A program made the position numbers and the translations under genes. From JBATTK01 sp049670505 (GTDB lineage Bacteria > Bacteroidota > Bacteroidia > Flavobacteriales > Flavobacteriaceae): DNA of 15,652 nucleotides. The notes beneath the pieces are model-generated. The model searched no databases, was not told the DNA's origin, and was given only the letters and a program-made list of their open reading frames with translations. The DNA lies in NCBI GenBank assembly GCA_049670505.1, contig JBATTK010000098.1, forward strand, positions 1 through 15,652. The letters run 5' to 3'. Below are positions 6,815 to 14,861 of the stretch, piece by piece (the stretch's first letter is position 1; every line of letters starts with the position of its first letter).

Positions 6815-7864
6815 ATGAGCGATTTTCATTCCCTTACCGTATCAACGGTAAAAAAGTTGACCCCGAATTCAGTGGCAGTATCCTTTACCGTTCCCAATCA
6901 TCTAAAAGAAACGTTTTCTTTTGTTTCCGGGCAATATATCACCATAAAACATTCCGTAAATGGCGCTGAAGTACGCAGGGCCTATTCCATTTCCTCGGTG
7001 CCGACAGCACATGAAATTACCGTAGGAGTCAAGAAAGTGGAAGAAGGAACATTTTCCGTATATGCCAATTCGGAAATAAAAGCAGGGGATGTCCTTGAAG
7101 TAATGCCCCCCGAAGGACGCTTTACTTTTGAACCTTCCAACAGGGCGCAACATATTGCCGCCTTTGCCGCAGGCAGTGGAATTACCCCGGTCCTTAGTAT
7201 TGCACGAACGGTATTGGAAAGTCATTTGAACAACACGTTTGTTTTGGTCTATGGCAATCAAACGCTGGAAGAAACCATGTTTTATGAGGCAATTTTAGAA
7301 TTATCAAAGAAATATACCAATAGGTTTTTTGTTCAGTTCGTATACAGTAAATCTCAAGAGGAAAACGCCTTATTTGGCCGAATTGATACGGCAACGGTCA
7401 ATTTTATCATCAAAAATAAATTTAAGACTACTTCATTCGATGCCTTCTACATTTGTGGTCCAGAACCTATGATCCATTTGGTTTCGGATACGTTAAAGGA
7501 GGCTGGAACAGGCGATGAAAAAATTCATTATGAACTGTTCACGGCATCGGAGGCCGTGGATACCATAGCGGAGGATCTAAAAGGGAAAACACAGGTGGAA
7601 GTAGTAGTGGACGATCAATCCTTTTCATTTTCCATGGATAAGAAAACCTTGGTATTGGATGCTGTTTTAAAAGAGAACATAGATGCCCCATATTCTTGCC
7701 AAGGTGGGGTTTGCAGTAGCTGTATCGCAAGGATTACAGAAGGAAAGGCCGAAATGGTCAGAAATCAGATTTTGACTGATGGTGAAATTGAAGAAGGATT
7801 CATTTTAACCTGTCAGGCCCATCCCTTGACCCCTACCTTAAAAGTGGATTATGATGATGTCTAG
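6815..7864 (+). CDS. PaaE-like NAD(P)H oxidoreductase with C-terminal 2Fe-2S ferredoxin domain
   Basis: A 349-residue soluble flavoprotein in the usual order. The FAD-binding barrel has RRAYSISS at residues 54-61. The nucleotide-binding domain has GSGITP (120-125) and CGPEPM (214-219). The plant-type ferredoxin domain holds cysteines C295, C300, C303 and C333 for a 2Fe-2S cluster (CQGGVCSSC plus LTC). This is the layout of the PaaE/PaaK reductase, which passes electrons from NADPH to the phenylacetyl-CoA oxygenase, and of related ferredoxin-type reductases. No paaABCD oxygenase gene is present nearby, so the partner may be another oxygenase or desaturase elsewhere, and the paaE symbol is not assigned. 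All cofactor motifs are intact. Confidence 0.9.
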   Translation: MSDFHSLTVSTVKKLTPNSVAVSFTVPNHLKETFSFVSGQYITIKHSVNGAEVRRAYSISSVPTAHEITVGVKKVEEGTFSVYANSEIKAGDVLEVMPPEGRFTFEPSNRAQHIAAFAAGSGITPVLSIARTVLESHLNNTFVLVYGNQTLEETMFYEAILELSKKYTNRFFVQFVYSKSQEENALFGRIDTATVNFIIKNKFKTTSFDAFYICGPEPMIHLVSDTLKEAGTGDEKIHYELFTASEAVDTIAEDLKGKTQVEVVVDDQSFSFSMDKKTLVLDAVLKENIDAPYSCQGGVCSSCIARITEGKAEMVRNQILTDGEIEEGFILTCQAHPLTPTLKVDYDDV

Positions 7865-7904
7865 GCCCATTAGCCGCCAATGGAAAACTGAAAATTTGTA
7901 AAAA

Positions 7905-8010
7905 GTGATTGCATTAAAATTAGGTTATCTAGCGAACATTATAGTAGCAGGTTGGATAAGCATCACCAGTCTATTTTTTCCGAAAAAGGCAATTTTTAGC
8001 CAATTGAAAA
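7905..8010 (+). pseudogene. Head of a small membrane-protein gene, cut off against the patatin gene
   Basis: From GTG 7905 the frame reads V-I-A-L-K-L-G-Y-L-A-N-I-I-V-A-G-W-I-S, then ITSLFFPKKA. This is a good membrane helix followed by a basic loop, like the opening of small multi-helix flavobacterial membrane proteins. After about 35 residues the frame runs into the 3' end of the patatin gene, which is on the other strand, and stops at 8082-8084 without further hydrophobic segments. A TAA at 7899-7901 closes the frame upstream. The family match is from memory of such sequences. It could instead be a chance ORF or a real single-helix small protein. Confidence 0.35.
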
Positions 8011-8023
8011 AGTTTAAGCGAGT

Positions 8024-8797
8024 TCATTCCGCGGAAAGCATTGTTTCAAGGGATTTAATGGCGTACTCATATCCTATCCGATAGGCCTTTTCCATCCCTT
8101 TCCGATCCAAAATACCGATTTTTTCCAGCGCTACCGGCGCTATGACCAAATCACATGAAGCTAATTTTTCCTTGCTCGATGCATAGATCATCAGGCCGGT
8201 GACCCTTCCCGTGAGTTGTAAAGAGTTTTTCAGGGCATTTTTATGGAGCTTGCTAACAATGGAGACATTACTACCAATGATAAAATCGGTCTTGTCCAGT
8301 AAAGGTTCCAAAGGAAAATTGTTCATAATACCCCCATCGGCATACAACTGCCCGTTTAAATCTACAGGGCTAAAAACCGGGGGTAGCGCAGCGGACGCCA
8401 GAAGCGGTTTTATCAATTCCCCGGAAGAAAAAAACTCTTGATCCCCTATTTGCAGATTGGTGGCCACTACATGGAGTTCTTTTTGCAATGCATCAAATGA
8501 ATTCTCGGGGAAATAACCCTTAAATATGTCAAAATATCTATCCGTATCGATAAATCCGGCCTTGGCGATAGTAAAAAAACTGTATTTGAACAAAGGGGTC
8601 TCCTTAAAAAAAGCCAGCATATCCGCTACAGAATTACCGTTGGCATATAGTGCTCCTACCAAGGCGCCGACACTACTGCCGGAAATGGTGCTTGCGGTTA
8701 TGCCCAACTCGTTCATTGCTTTGATTACACCAATATGGGCCATCCCACGGACCCCGCCTCCAGAAAGAACCAAACCCAGGGATTTTGATTTTTTCAT
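8024..8797 (-). CDS. Patatin-like phospholipase
   Basis: A 257-residue cytosolic esterase/lipase of the RssA/NTE type. The oxyanion loop GGGVRGMAH is at residues 13-21, the nucleophile elbow G-S-S-V-G at 40-44 with S42 as nucleophile, and the catalytic aspartate in DGG at 154-156 (D154). The stretch ASAALPPVFSPV (about 134-145) between them is also typical. The family hydrolyses acyl esters of phospholipids or lysophospholipids through a Ser-Asp dyad; the exact substrate here is open. Length is normal for the single-domain bacterial form, and no signal peptide is seen. The ATG at 8797 directly precedes KKSKSLGLVLSGGG, leaving no doubt on the start. It stands alone, with the neighbours on the other strand. 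Confidence 0.93.
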   Translation of the reverse strand: MKKSKSLGLVLSGGGVRGMAHIGVIKAMNELGITASTISGSSVGALVGALYANGNSVADMLAFFKETPLFKYSFFTIAKAGFIDTDRYFDIFKGYFPENSFDALQKELHVVATNLQIGDQEFFSSGELIKPLLASAALPPVFSPVDLNGQLYADGGIMNNFPLEPLLDKTDFIIGSNVSIVSKLHKNALKNSLQLTGRVTGLMIYASSKEKLASCDLVIAPVALEKIGILDRKGMEKAYRIGYEYAIKSLETMLSAE

Positions 8798-8834
8798 TTC
8801 TCACTTATTTTTTTCCTGATAAAAGGATTTAATG

Positions 8835-8849
8835 AACTCATCTTGAGTT
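8835..8849. promoter_or_regulatory. Small inverted repeat upstream of the patatin gene
   Basis: AACTCA (8835-8840) and TGAGTT (8844-8849) form a perfect 6-bp inverted repeat around a 3-nt centre, 38 bp from the start codon. If the promoter at 8883-8890 is real, the repeat lies in the leader, where it could be an operator or a small hairpin. Confidence 0.25.
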
Positions 8850-8882
8850 ATTGTAATTTGCTGCAAAAGCTCGTTCGTTATT

Positions 8883-8890
8883 CAAAAGTA
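8883..8890 (-). promoter_or_regulatory. Possible -7 element for the patatin gene
   Basis: On the minus strand this reads TACTTTTG, a full match to TAnnTTTG, about 85 nt before the ATG at 8797. No clear TTG was found at the right distance upstream, so the call is tentative. Confidence 0.3.
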
Positions 8891-8927
8891 GCATCTTTAA
8901 CGGCTTTAAGCTGAACATTTTGCCACC

Positions 8928-8955
8928 AATATAAAATTTCTTGAAATTTTATATT
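8928..8955. repeat. Perfect 13-bp inverted repeat
   Basis: AATATAAAATTTC (8928-8940) and GAAATTTTATATT (8943-8955) are exact reverse complements separated by TT. The element is AT-rich, unlike the GC-richer block that starts right after it. It could be the edge of a dispersed repeat, a weak two-way terminator or a protein-binding site; nothing else in the sequence decides. Confidence 0.7.
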
Positions 8956-8959
8956 TTGC

Positions 8960-9110
8960 CCCACCCGGAATTGTCTTTTCGCAATTCCGACCTCCCCTTG
9001 GGGAAGTCTAATCGGAAACCCTGCTTGCAGCAGGCAAGCCCGAGGCCTTCGTCCGCCGAAATAGCTACATGAAGACGTGACAGAGCCATCGGGGAATTGT
9101 TTAGATTAAC
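8960..9110. repeat. Hairpin-dense, GC-richer non-coding block (possible dispersed repeat)
   Basis: At least three stems fall within 75 bp. CGGAATTG / CAATTCCG (about 8966-8989) is 8 bp with an 8-nt loop. GACcTCCCC / GGGGAaGTC (8989-9008) is 8 pairs with one mismatch. GCTTGC / GCAAGC (9023-9039) is 6 bp with a 5-nt loop. The base composition is clearly richer in G and C than the flanks. An open frame on the minus strand (8949-9179) exists but looks unlike a protein. The block has the character of an interspersed repeat or structured RNA; copy number in the genome cannot be judged from one window. The remaining flanks, 9111-9280, show nothing recognisable. Confidence 0.45.
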
Positions 9111-9257
9111 ATAGATTTTACAGACCATCCGGTTTGTTTTCAATATGGTATCTCTACATATTTGATATGTAAGGGTCATTCATCGCCTTTTGCTTAGGGT
9201 TTGTCCATAAGGGTTTCTTCAAAAAACAAATAGTCCAATACAAAATAGACTACCTAG

Positions 9258-9292
9258 TTGGTATTATCGAAAGCACATATTTGTTAAATTTG
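9258..9292 (+). promoter_or_regulatory. Promoter-like element for the DUF2064-SusC-SusD operon
   Basis: TAAATTTG at 9285-9292 matches TAnnTTTG. TTG at 9258-9260 is 24 nt upstream, slightly wider than the usual spacing. Transcription would start near 9299 and give a leader of about 65 nt before the TTG start at 9365. No comparable element was seen in the 59 bp before SusC, so this is the best candidate for the whole array. Confidence 0.4.
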
Positions 9293-9364
9293 AATATAAC
9301 TCGTAATTATGCCCACCGTATTGCGACTAAATAATTTATAAGTTTACAACTTAATGTTGCTTCA

Positions 9365-10060
9365 TTGAAACCATCTTTACAACAGACTACCGCTATTTTG
9401 GTTTTTGCCAACTCTTCCCGGGAAGAATTGAAGTATAAACCCTTTGCCAAAAACGGTGTTTTATTCGATGAGCTTACGCAACATACACTACAAACTGTTG
9501 AAAAAACCAAGCTTCCTTATTTTCATTTTACGGAGCAACAACAAATAGGCACTACTTTTGGGGAGCGTTTTACCCATGCCATACAAACTATTTTTGATAA
9601 AGGGTATGACAATGTCATTACATTGGGAAACGATACACCGCAACTCAAGACATCGCACATTCTTGAAGCACATGGCCATATTAGCGCCGGCAAACCTGTT
9701 TTAGGTCCATCCGTGGATGGTGGTTTTTATTTGATGGCGCTAAAAAAATCCTGTTTTGATGCCTTTCGGTTTAAAGGCTTGTCTTGGCAGACCAATACCT
9801 TATATAGCGAAATATCGCTTCTTTTAGAAAATGCAGGTTTTGATATTTTTAGCTTATCCGTGTTACGCGATTTGGATACGATACGGGATGCAAAGTCTTT
9901 GTTGAACCATATGACCTCTATTTCCCTTGGTTTATTCAGAGTCCTTACCGCTATCTTTTCCATAAAGAAAATAAGGGTTGTTCGTTCCTTATGTTTTACA
10001 GGAACCCAGGATTATTGCATTCACTTCAATAAAGGCTCCCCTAGTCTACTTCTTTTTTAG
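9365..10060 (+). CDS. DUF2064 glycosyltransferase (TIGR04282-like, arsenosugar type)
   Basis: A 231-residue soluble GT-A-like protein. AILVFANSS opens the nucleotide-binding fold, ITLGNDTPQL (about residues 85-94) is the metal-site region of DUF2064 (G-N/S-D-T/S-P), and GPSVDGGFYLMAL (about 115-127) is its second hallmark. LRDLDTI ends the core, and the tail HFNKGSPSLLLF closes the protein. Relatives are named arsenosugar biosynthesis glycosyltransferases because they occur with the radical SAM protein ArsS; the reaction of this subgroup is not established. The classic PGRVKTRL loop of TIGR04282 is not evident at the N-terminus, so the donor may differ. The start is a TTG: an ATG at 9354 is out of frame and meets a stop at once, and a TAA at 9332 closes the frame upstream. 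It ends 59 bp before SusC and probably leads the operon. Confidence 0.8.
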   Translation: MKPSLQQTTAILVFANSSREELKYKPFAKNGVLFDELTQHTLQTVEKTKLPYFHFTEQQQIGTTFGERFTHAIQTIFDKGYDNVITLGNDTPQLKTSHILEAHGHISAGKPVLGPSVDGGFYLMALKKSCFDAFRFKGLSWQTNTLYSEISLLLENAGFDIFSLSVLRDLDTIRDAKSLLNHMTSISLGLFRVLTAIFSIKKIRVVRSLCFTGTQDYCIHFNKGSPSLLLF

Positions 10061-10119
10061 GTCCTTTGGGGCACTTACGCCCTAACACAGCTATTACATC
10101 TGAATCGTTATACTAAAAA

Positions 10120-13100
10120 ATGAAGTATTTCTTATTGACCATTGCTTTGTCCCTTGGGATAAACGCTTATGCACAACATACTATTTCAGGGCAGGTTACC
10201 AACAACAAAGGTGAACCCATTCCCTTTGTAAATATTCTTTTCTCGGGTACCGAAAATGGTACGACCACCAATGAGCAGGGCAACTACGTGATAAAAGTTT
10301 CCCTTTTGTCCGGGAGCTTGGAGTTTTCCGCTCTTGGATACCAAAGTTTAACCATACCCATTGAGGACAGATTTATTATTGATGTAAGCCTTTTGGAAGC
10401 ATCCGAGCAATTGGAGGAGGTGGTATTGACCGCCCTTGGGCTTAAACGCGAAACCAAAGAATTGGGGTATGTGGTGCAAAGTCTTGATTCCGAGGGGGTA
10501 TCGGAAGTAAAATCCATTAATTTTCTGGATAATCTAGCAGGTAAATTGGCGGGAGTTACCATTAATCAGGGGGCGACCGGGGTGGGGTCTACCTCCCGTA
10601 TAAGCATTCGGGGCGAAGCTTCCTTTTCCAATAACAACCCCTTGTTCGTGGTAGATGGTGTGCCCATCAACAATAATTCCGTTTTCAACTTTACGAACGA
10701 AGCGGCGGCCGGTTTCCAGGAAGTGGATTTTGGAAACGGGGCCATGGAAGTAAATCCGGATGATATCCAAGAAATTTCGGTGTTAAAGGGGCCAAGTGCG
10801 GCCGCATTATATGGCACAAGGGCATCCAATGGGGTTATCGTAATAGCAACCAAGAGCGGCAAAAACACCAAGGGACTAGGCATTAGTTATAATACAAGTT
10901 TCTTTGTAGAATCGGCCTTTACCCTTCCCGAGTTTCAAAACCAATATGGACAGGGACAATCCGGGGAGTTTGAATTTGTAGACGGCCTGGGCGGTGGTAT
11001 TAGCGATAATATTACTTATAGTTGGGGGCCTAGATTGGATGTTGGAAATCTGATTCCGCAATTCGATAGTCCTGTGACCTTACCCGACGGCAACGTAGTA
11101 AGGGGGGGCGACACGGCATTGTATAACGGATTGCCAATTACGCCCACCCCCTTTGTTTCCCATCCGGATAATTTGAAAGACCTCTACCAAACGGGGACTA
11201 CTTTTATCAATAACCTGGCTATCTCTTCTAGTTTTGACAAAGGAAATTATCGACTCTCCTTTACGGATCTCCGGAGCGAGTCCATCATTCCCGGTGTAAA
11301 TCTGGACCGCCAGACCATTAGTGCCAGACTGGTGTTCCATCCTCTAGAAAAACTGCATATCAATTCTTCCATAAGTTATGTGAATTCCCAAAGTGACAAC
11401 CGACCCTCTAGTGGATATGGTTCCGAAAATGTAAATTATTCCCTAGTTGCTTGGGGCCCGCGTTCCCTTAATATAGATAGTCTGCGCGACTATTGGCAGC
11501 CCGGGTTGGAAGGTGTGCAACAATTTTCCTATAACTATACATTTTTTGACAACCCTTTTTTCATTCTTTTTGAGAATAGGAACTCGTTCAACCGGGACCG
11601 GGTGTTCGGAAATGTTTCCGCAACTTATGATATCACGGAAAACCTAAGTGCAACCCTACGTTCCGGAATGGATTATTCCGATGAGATACGGCAATTTCGC
11701 CGTTCTTTCAGCTCTAATCGCTTTATTAATGGCGGGTATGCAGAACATGATGTGTTCTTTCGGGAAATAAACACCGATTTTCTCATCAATTATCACAATA
11801 CGTATGGGGATATAAAAATTGATGTTTCCTTAGGGGGCAATAGATTGGATCAAAAAGGGTTTACCTCGCAGGCACAGGCTACCAGTTTGGCACAGCCGGG
11901 GATTTTTAGATTATCCAATGCAGCTTCGCCCATTGAGGTATTTGAGTTTGAATCCAATAAGCGTATCAATAGCTTCTACGGCTTGGTAAAATTGGGGTAT
12001 AAAGACTTCCTATATATAGACCTTACAGGGAGAAATGATTGGTCCAGTGCCCTGGCCACCCCGTTTTCCGTGGATAATACTTCTTTCTTCTATCCCTCTA
12101 TATCCAGCAGTTTTATTCTTTCGAATGTAGTGGAACTGCCCGAGGTATTCTCCTTTGCGAAACTCCGTGCAAGTTGGGCCCAAGTAGGTAACGATACCAA
12201 CCCTTTTCAAACCACCGGGGCCTTTGTCGCCCAAACCCCTTTTAACGGCCAACCTACCTTTAGCGACCAAAATACGATTGCCAATCCCAATCTAAGACCG
12301 GAACAAACCTCATCTTTTGAGGTGGGCGCCGACCTTCGCTTTTTTGGGGATAGGGTAAACTTTGATATCTCTTACTACAATGCGGTGACCAAAGACCAAA
12401 TTATTTCACTGCCTATAGGTATTTCCTCCGGTTTTACGCAACAAGTGGTAAACGGTGGCAAGGTGCGTTCTACCGGGGTAGAAATTATTGCAGGTATCAC
12501 TCCGATCAGCAATGAAAATTTCAGTTGGAACAGCACCTTAAACTTTAGTAGGAACAGGGCCACCGTAGAAGACCTTCCGCAAGAGGCAGGGCGGTTGACC
12601 TTGGCACTCTCCAGAATTTACGACAGTCAAAACCAAACGGTATTTTTACAGGTGGAAGAAGGAGGAAGGATAGGCGACCTATATGGCACCGGATATCTCA
12701 AAAATGAAAATGGCGACTTTGTGCTTACGGACCAAGGCCGCTATATTCCCGATAACAACCTTCAAAAATTGGGCAATAGCAATCCCGATTTTATGCTGGG
12801 CTTTAACAATCAATTCCGTTACAAGAATTGGGATTTGGGTTTTCTATTCGATTGGCGCCAAGGCGGCATTATTGTTTCCCGGACCCGGGCCTTGGGAAAT
12901 GTAGGCGGTCAATTGGCGGAAACCGCCAACAGACCCGAAGAAGGAATCGTCCCCGACGGAGTCATCAATGTGGGCACAGCGGAAAATCCTATTTATGAGC
13001 AGAACACCCTTGCGGTGTCCTCCGAAAGTTTTTACCGACAATTTTTTGATCGCAACCATGAAGAAAACAATACCTATGACGCTTCCTTTTTGAAGCTTAG

Positions 13101-13323
13101 GCAGTTTTCCGTTGGATATACCTTTAAGAACCTAAAAATATTACAGAACGATGCCCGTCTTAGGGTATCCCTTATCGGCAGAAATTTGTTCGCCATTACC
13201 GAAAATCCACATTTTGATCCGGAACAATTTGCCGTACAGGGACAAAGTTTTGTGGGCGGTGTAGAGGATATGTCCTATGCGACCAGCAGGAGTATTGGAC
13301 TAAAAGCCGGATTTAATTTTTAA
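10120..13323 (+). CDS. SusC/RagA-type TonB-dependent outer-membrane transporter
   Basis: A 1067-residue outer-membrane protein. It has a signal peptide (MKYFLLTIALSLGINAYAQ), then a carboxypeptidase-regulatory-like domain at about 20-95 (SGQVTNNKGEPIPFVNILF, GTTTNEQGNYVI). EQLEEVVLTALGL leads into the plug at about 120-250, with RISIRGEASF, NPLFVVDGVPI and the hallmark VLKGPSAAALYGTRASNGVI (221-240). The rest is the 22-strand barrel, ending SIGLKAGFNF with the expected aromatic last residue. Such proteins form the channel of a SusCD complex, opened by TonB, that imports oligosaccharides, peptides or other large ligands. SusD begins 3 bp after the stop. No sigma/anti-sigma pair or hybrid sensor for it is seen in the window, so its regulation may follow the DUF2064 promoter. 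Confidence 0.96.
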   Translation: MKYFLLTIALSLGINAYAQHTISGQVTNNKGEPIPFVNILFSGTENGTTTNEQGNYVIKVSLLSGSLEFSALGYQSLTIPIEDRFIIDVSLLEASEQLEEVVLTALGLKRETKELGYVVQSLDSEGVSEVKSINFLDNLAGKLAGVTINQGATGVGSTSRISIRGEASFSNNNPLFVVDGVPINNNSVFNFTNEAAAGFQEVDFGNGAMEVNPDDIQEISVLKGPSAAALYGTRASNGVIVIATKSGKNTKGLGISYNTSFFVESAFTLPEFQNQYGQGQSGEFEFVDGLGGGISDNITYSWGPRLDVGNLIPQFDSPVTLPDGNVVRGGDTALYNGLPITPTPFVSHPDNLKDLYQTGTTFINNLAISSSFDKGNYRLSFTDLRSESIIPGVNLDRQTISARLVFHPLEKLHINSSISYVNSQSDNRPSSGYGSENVNYSLVAWGPRSLNIDSLRDYWQPGLEGVQQFSYNYTFFDNPFFILFENRNSFNRDRVFGNVSATYDITENLSATLRSGMDYSDEIRQFRRSFSSNRFINGGYAEHDVFFREINTDFLINYHNTYGDIKIDVSLGGNRLDQKGFTSQAQATSLAQPGIFRLSNAASPIEVFEFESNKRINSFYGLVKLGYKDFLYIDLTGRNDWSSALATPFSVDNTSFFYPSISSSFILSNVVELPEVFSFAKLRASWAQVGNDTNPFQTTGAFVAQTPFNGQPTFSDQNTIANPNLRPEQTSSFEVGADLRFFGDRVNFDISYYNAVTKDQIISLPIGISSGFTQQVVNGGKVRSTGVEIIAGITPISNENFSWNSTLNFSRNRATVEDLPQEAGRLTLALSRIYDSQNQTVFLQVEEGGRIGDLYGTGYLKNENGDFVLTDQGRYIPDNNLQKLGNSNPDFMLGFNNQFRYKNWDLGFLFDWRQGGIIVSRTRALGNVGGQLAETANRPEEGIVPDGVINVGTAENPIYEQNTLAVSSESFYRQFFDRNHEENNTYDASFLKLRQFSVGYTFKNLKILQNDARLRVSLIGRNLFAITENPHFDPEQFAVQGQSFVGGVEDMSYATSRSIGLKAGFNF

Positions 13324-13326
13324 AAA

Positions 13327-14850
13327 ATGAAAATGCTACGATATATCAAACGAAAAACCATATCACTTCCAATACGCTTTGCAACGATTGGCGGTTGCTC
13401 GCGATTATATACCAAAGCGGTCTTTGGGCTTTTTGTTGCCATTTTCCTGTTATCCTGCACCAAAGATTTTGAAGAGATCAACACCAATCCCAATGCTCCC
13501 TTATCCGTTCAACCCAGCCTGTTGTTGCGCCAAGTCATATATGATTATGGGGAACAGATGTCCTTTGAAGGCTTTACCGCAGGGAATCTTTTAGGACAAT
13601 ATACCACTGCATTGGATTTTAACCTTTTTGATCGGCATGATCTAAAATCACCCCAATTGGGCGGTAATCCATGGCCTATATTTTTTCAAAATTTGCGCGA
13701 TAATGAAATCATACTGGATCTCTCCAAAGAAAGCGAGACCTTTGCGGTCTATGAGGGCCCGGCACGAATCATGAAAGCCTATATGGCAGCGGCCCTGACC
13801 GATTTGTTCGGAGACGTACCGTATTCAGAAGGCTTTCAAGGAAAAGAAGTCACAGTCACTCCTATCTATGATTCCCAAGAGTCCATTTATATGGATGAAG
13901 AAGGCATCTTGGATAATCTGGACAAAGGCATAGCTGCGATCCAAAATTATGAGGGTAACATTTCCTTGAAGGGAGATATTCTATTCGATGGTGACTTGGA
14001 GGGATGGATACGCTTTGCCAATTCCCTGCAAATAAAATACTTAATGCGTATTTCCGACAAAGTTGATGTTGCATCGCGCTTACAATCCATTTTTGATTCC
14101 GGTGAATTTATTAGCGATAATTTGCAAAATGCCGTCTTTGATTTTACGGATGGGGAACCCAATAATTTCAGATTGGCCCGCCTACGCATCGGTGATTTTA
14201 ACAATTTTGTACTCTCAGAAACTATGGAAGAAATCCTTGTAGATATGGACGACCCTAGGATAACGACGCTCTTTAGACCTTTTGGCAATAGTACTGCGAA
14301 CGAATTCAATGGGCTTTTAAATGGTGTCGATGCATCAAGCACAACGGTAGTCTTGGCGGATTTTTCTTTGGCAGGAACCATTTTCCGCGAAAATACGGGG
14401 CGGTTGGACGCAAATTTTTTGACCGCTTGGGAGACCCATTTTCTTTTGGCCGAGGCCGCGGAACGTGGTTTAATTTCTGCAAATGCCCAACAGCTATATG
14501 ATACAGGGGTGGCCCAGGCTTTTGAATATTGGCAAGTTACTATGCCCGCCGATTATTTAACTACCGATGCTGCGTTCGGGACCGGAGGTACGAATCCTAT
14601 TGAACAGATAATTACCCAGAAATGGATCGCTAATATCATTAACGGTTATGAAGGTTGGATCGAGTATCGCAGAACCGGTTTTCCGCAACTAAAAACACTC
14701 TCGGCCAGCTTAAATAATGATCTGATTCCCGTTCGGATGCCCTATCCGGCCGAAGAAGAGGCATTGAACAGTGTAAACTATAGCGAGGCGGCGGCAAGAA
14801 CTGACGGAAACAGCATTAATATCCCTGTTTGGTGGGATCAAAACAATTAA
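13327..14850 (+). CDS. SusD/RagB-type surface lipoprotein (SusD-like_2 type)
   Basis: A 507-residue lipoprotein. A lipobox LLSC places the lipidated cysteine at residue 44, after the hydrophobic stretch AVFGLFVAIF. The mature start KDFEEINTNPNAP, then LLLRQVIYDYG, is characteristic of the SusD-like_2 subgroup. PARIMKAYMAAALTDLFGDVPYSEGFQG (about 142-169) is the conserved TPR helix and D-x-x-G-D-V-P-Y block, and the WIANIINGYEGWIEYRRTGFP stretch (about 439-459) is the conserved C-terminal helix. SusD caps the SusC channel on the cell surface and binds the ligand. The N-terminal part before the hydrophobic segment is long (about 30 residues), which is unusual; no in-frame ATG lies closer to it than codons 1 and 3. 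It follows SusC by 3 bp and precedes the symporter by 11 bp. Confidence 0.95.
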   Translation: MKMLRYIKRKTISLPIRFATIGGCSRLYTKAVFGLFVAIFLLSCTKDFEEINTNPNAPLSVQPSLLLRQVIYDYGEQMSFEGFTAGNLLGQYTTALDFNLFDRHDLKSPQLGGNPWPIFFQNLRDNEIILDLSKESETFAVYEGPARIMKAYMAAALTDLFGDVPYSEGFQGKEVTVTPIYDSQESIYMDEEGILDNLDKGIAAIQNYEGNISLKGDILFDGDLEGWIRFANSLQIKYLMRISDKVDVASRLQSIFDSGEFISDNLQNAVFDFTDGEPNNFRLARLRIGDFNNFVLSETMEEILVDMDDPRITTLFRPFGNSTANEFNGLLNGVDASSTTVVLADFSLAGTIFRENTGRLDANFLTAWETHFLLAEAAERGLISANAQQLYDTGVAQAFEYWQVTMPADYLTTDAAFGTGGTNPIEQIITQKWIANIINGYEGWIEYRRTGFPQLKTLSASLNNDLIPVRMPYPAEEEALNSVNYSEAAARTDGNSINIPVWWDQNN

Positions 14851-14861
14851 TCAATTTGATA

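Noticed and set aside
7871..7887. CCATT/AATGG pair just after the reductase gene as terminator
   Set aside because: A 5-bp stem with a 7-nt loop and no T tract is not strong enough to call.
8949..9179. Minus-strand open frame of 76 codons
   Set aside because: It covers the hairpin-dense block; the product is odd in composition and the frame follows palindromes. A repeat is more likely than a gene.
10069..10082. GGGC/GCCC hairpin between the DUF2064 gene and SusC as terminator
   Set aside because: The stem is 4 bp with no T tract after it, so it does not separate the genes. At most it is a weak attenuator.
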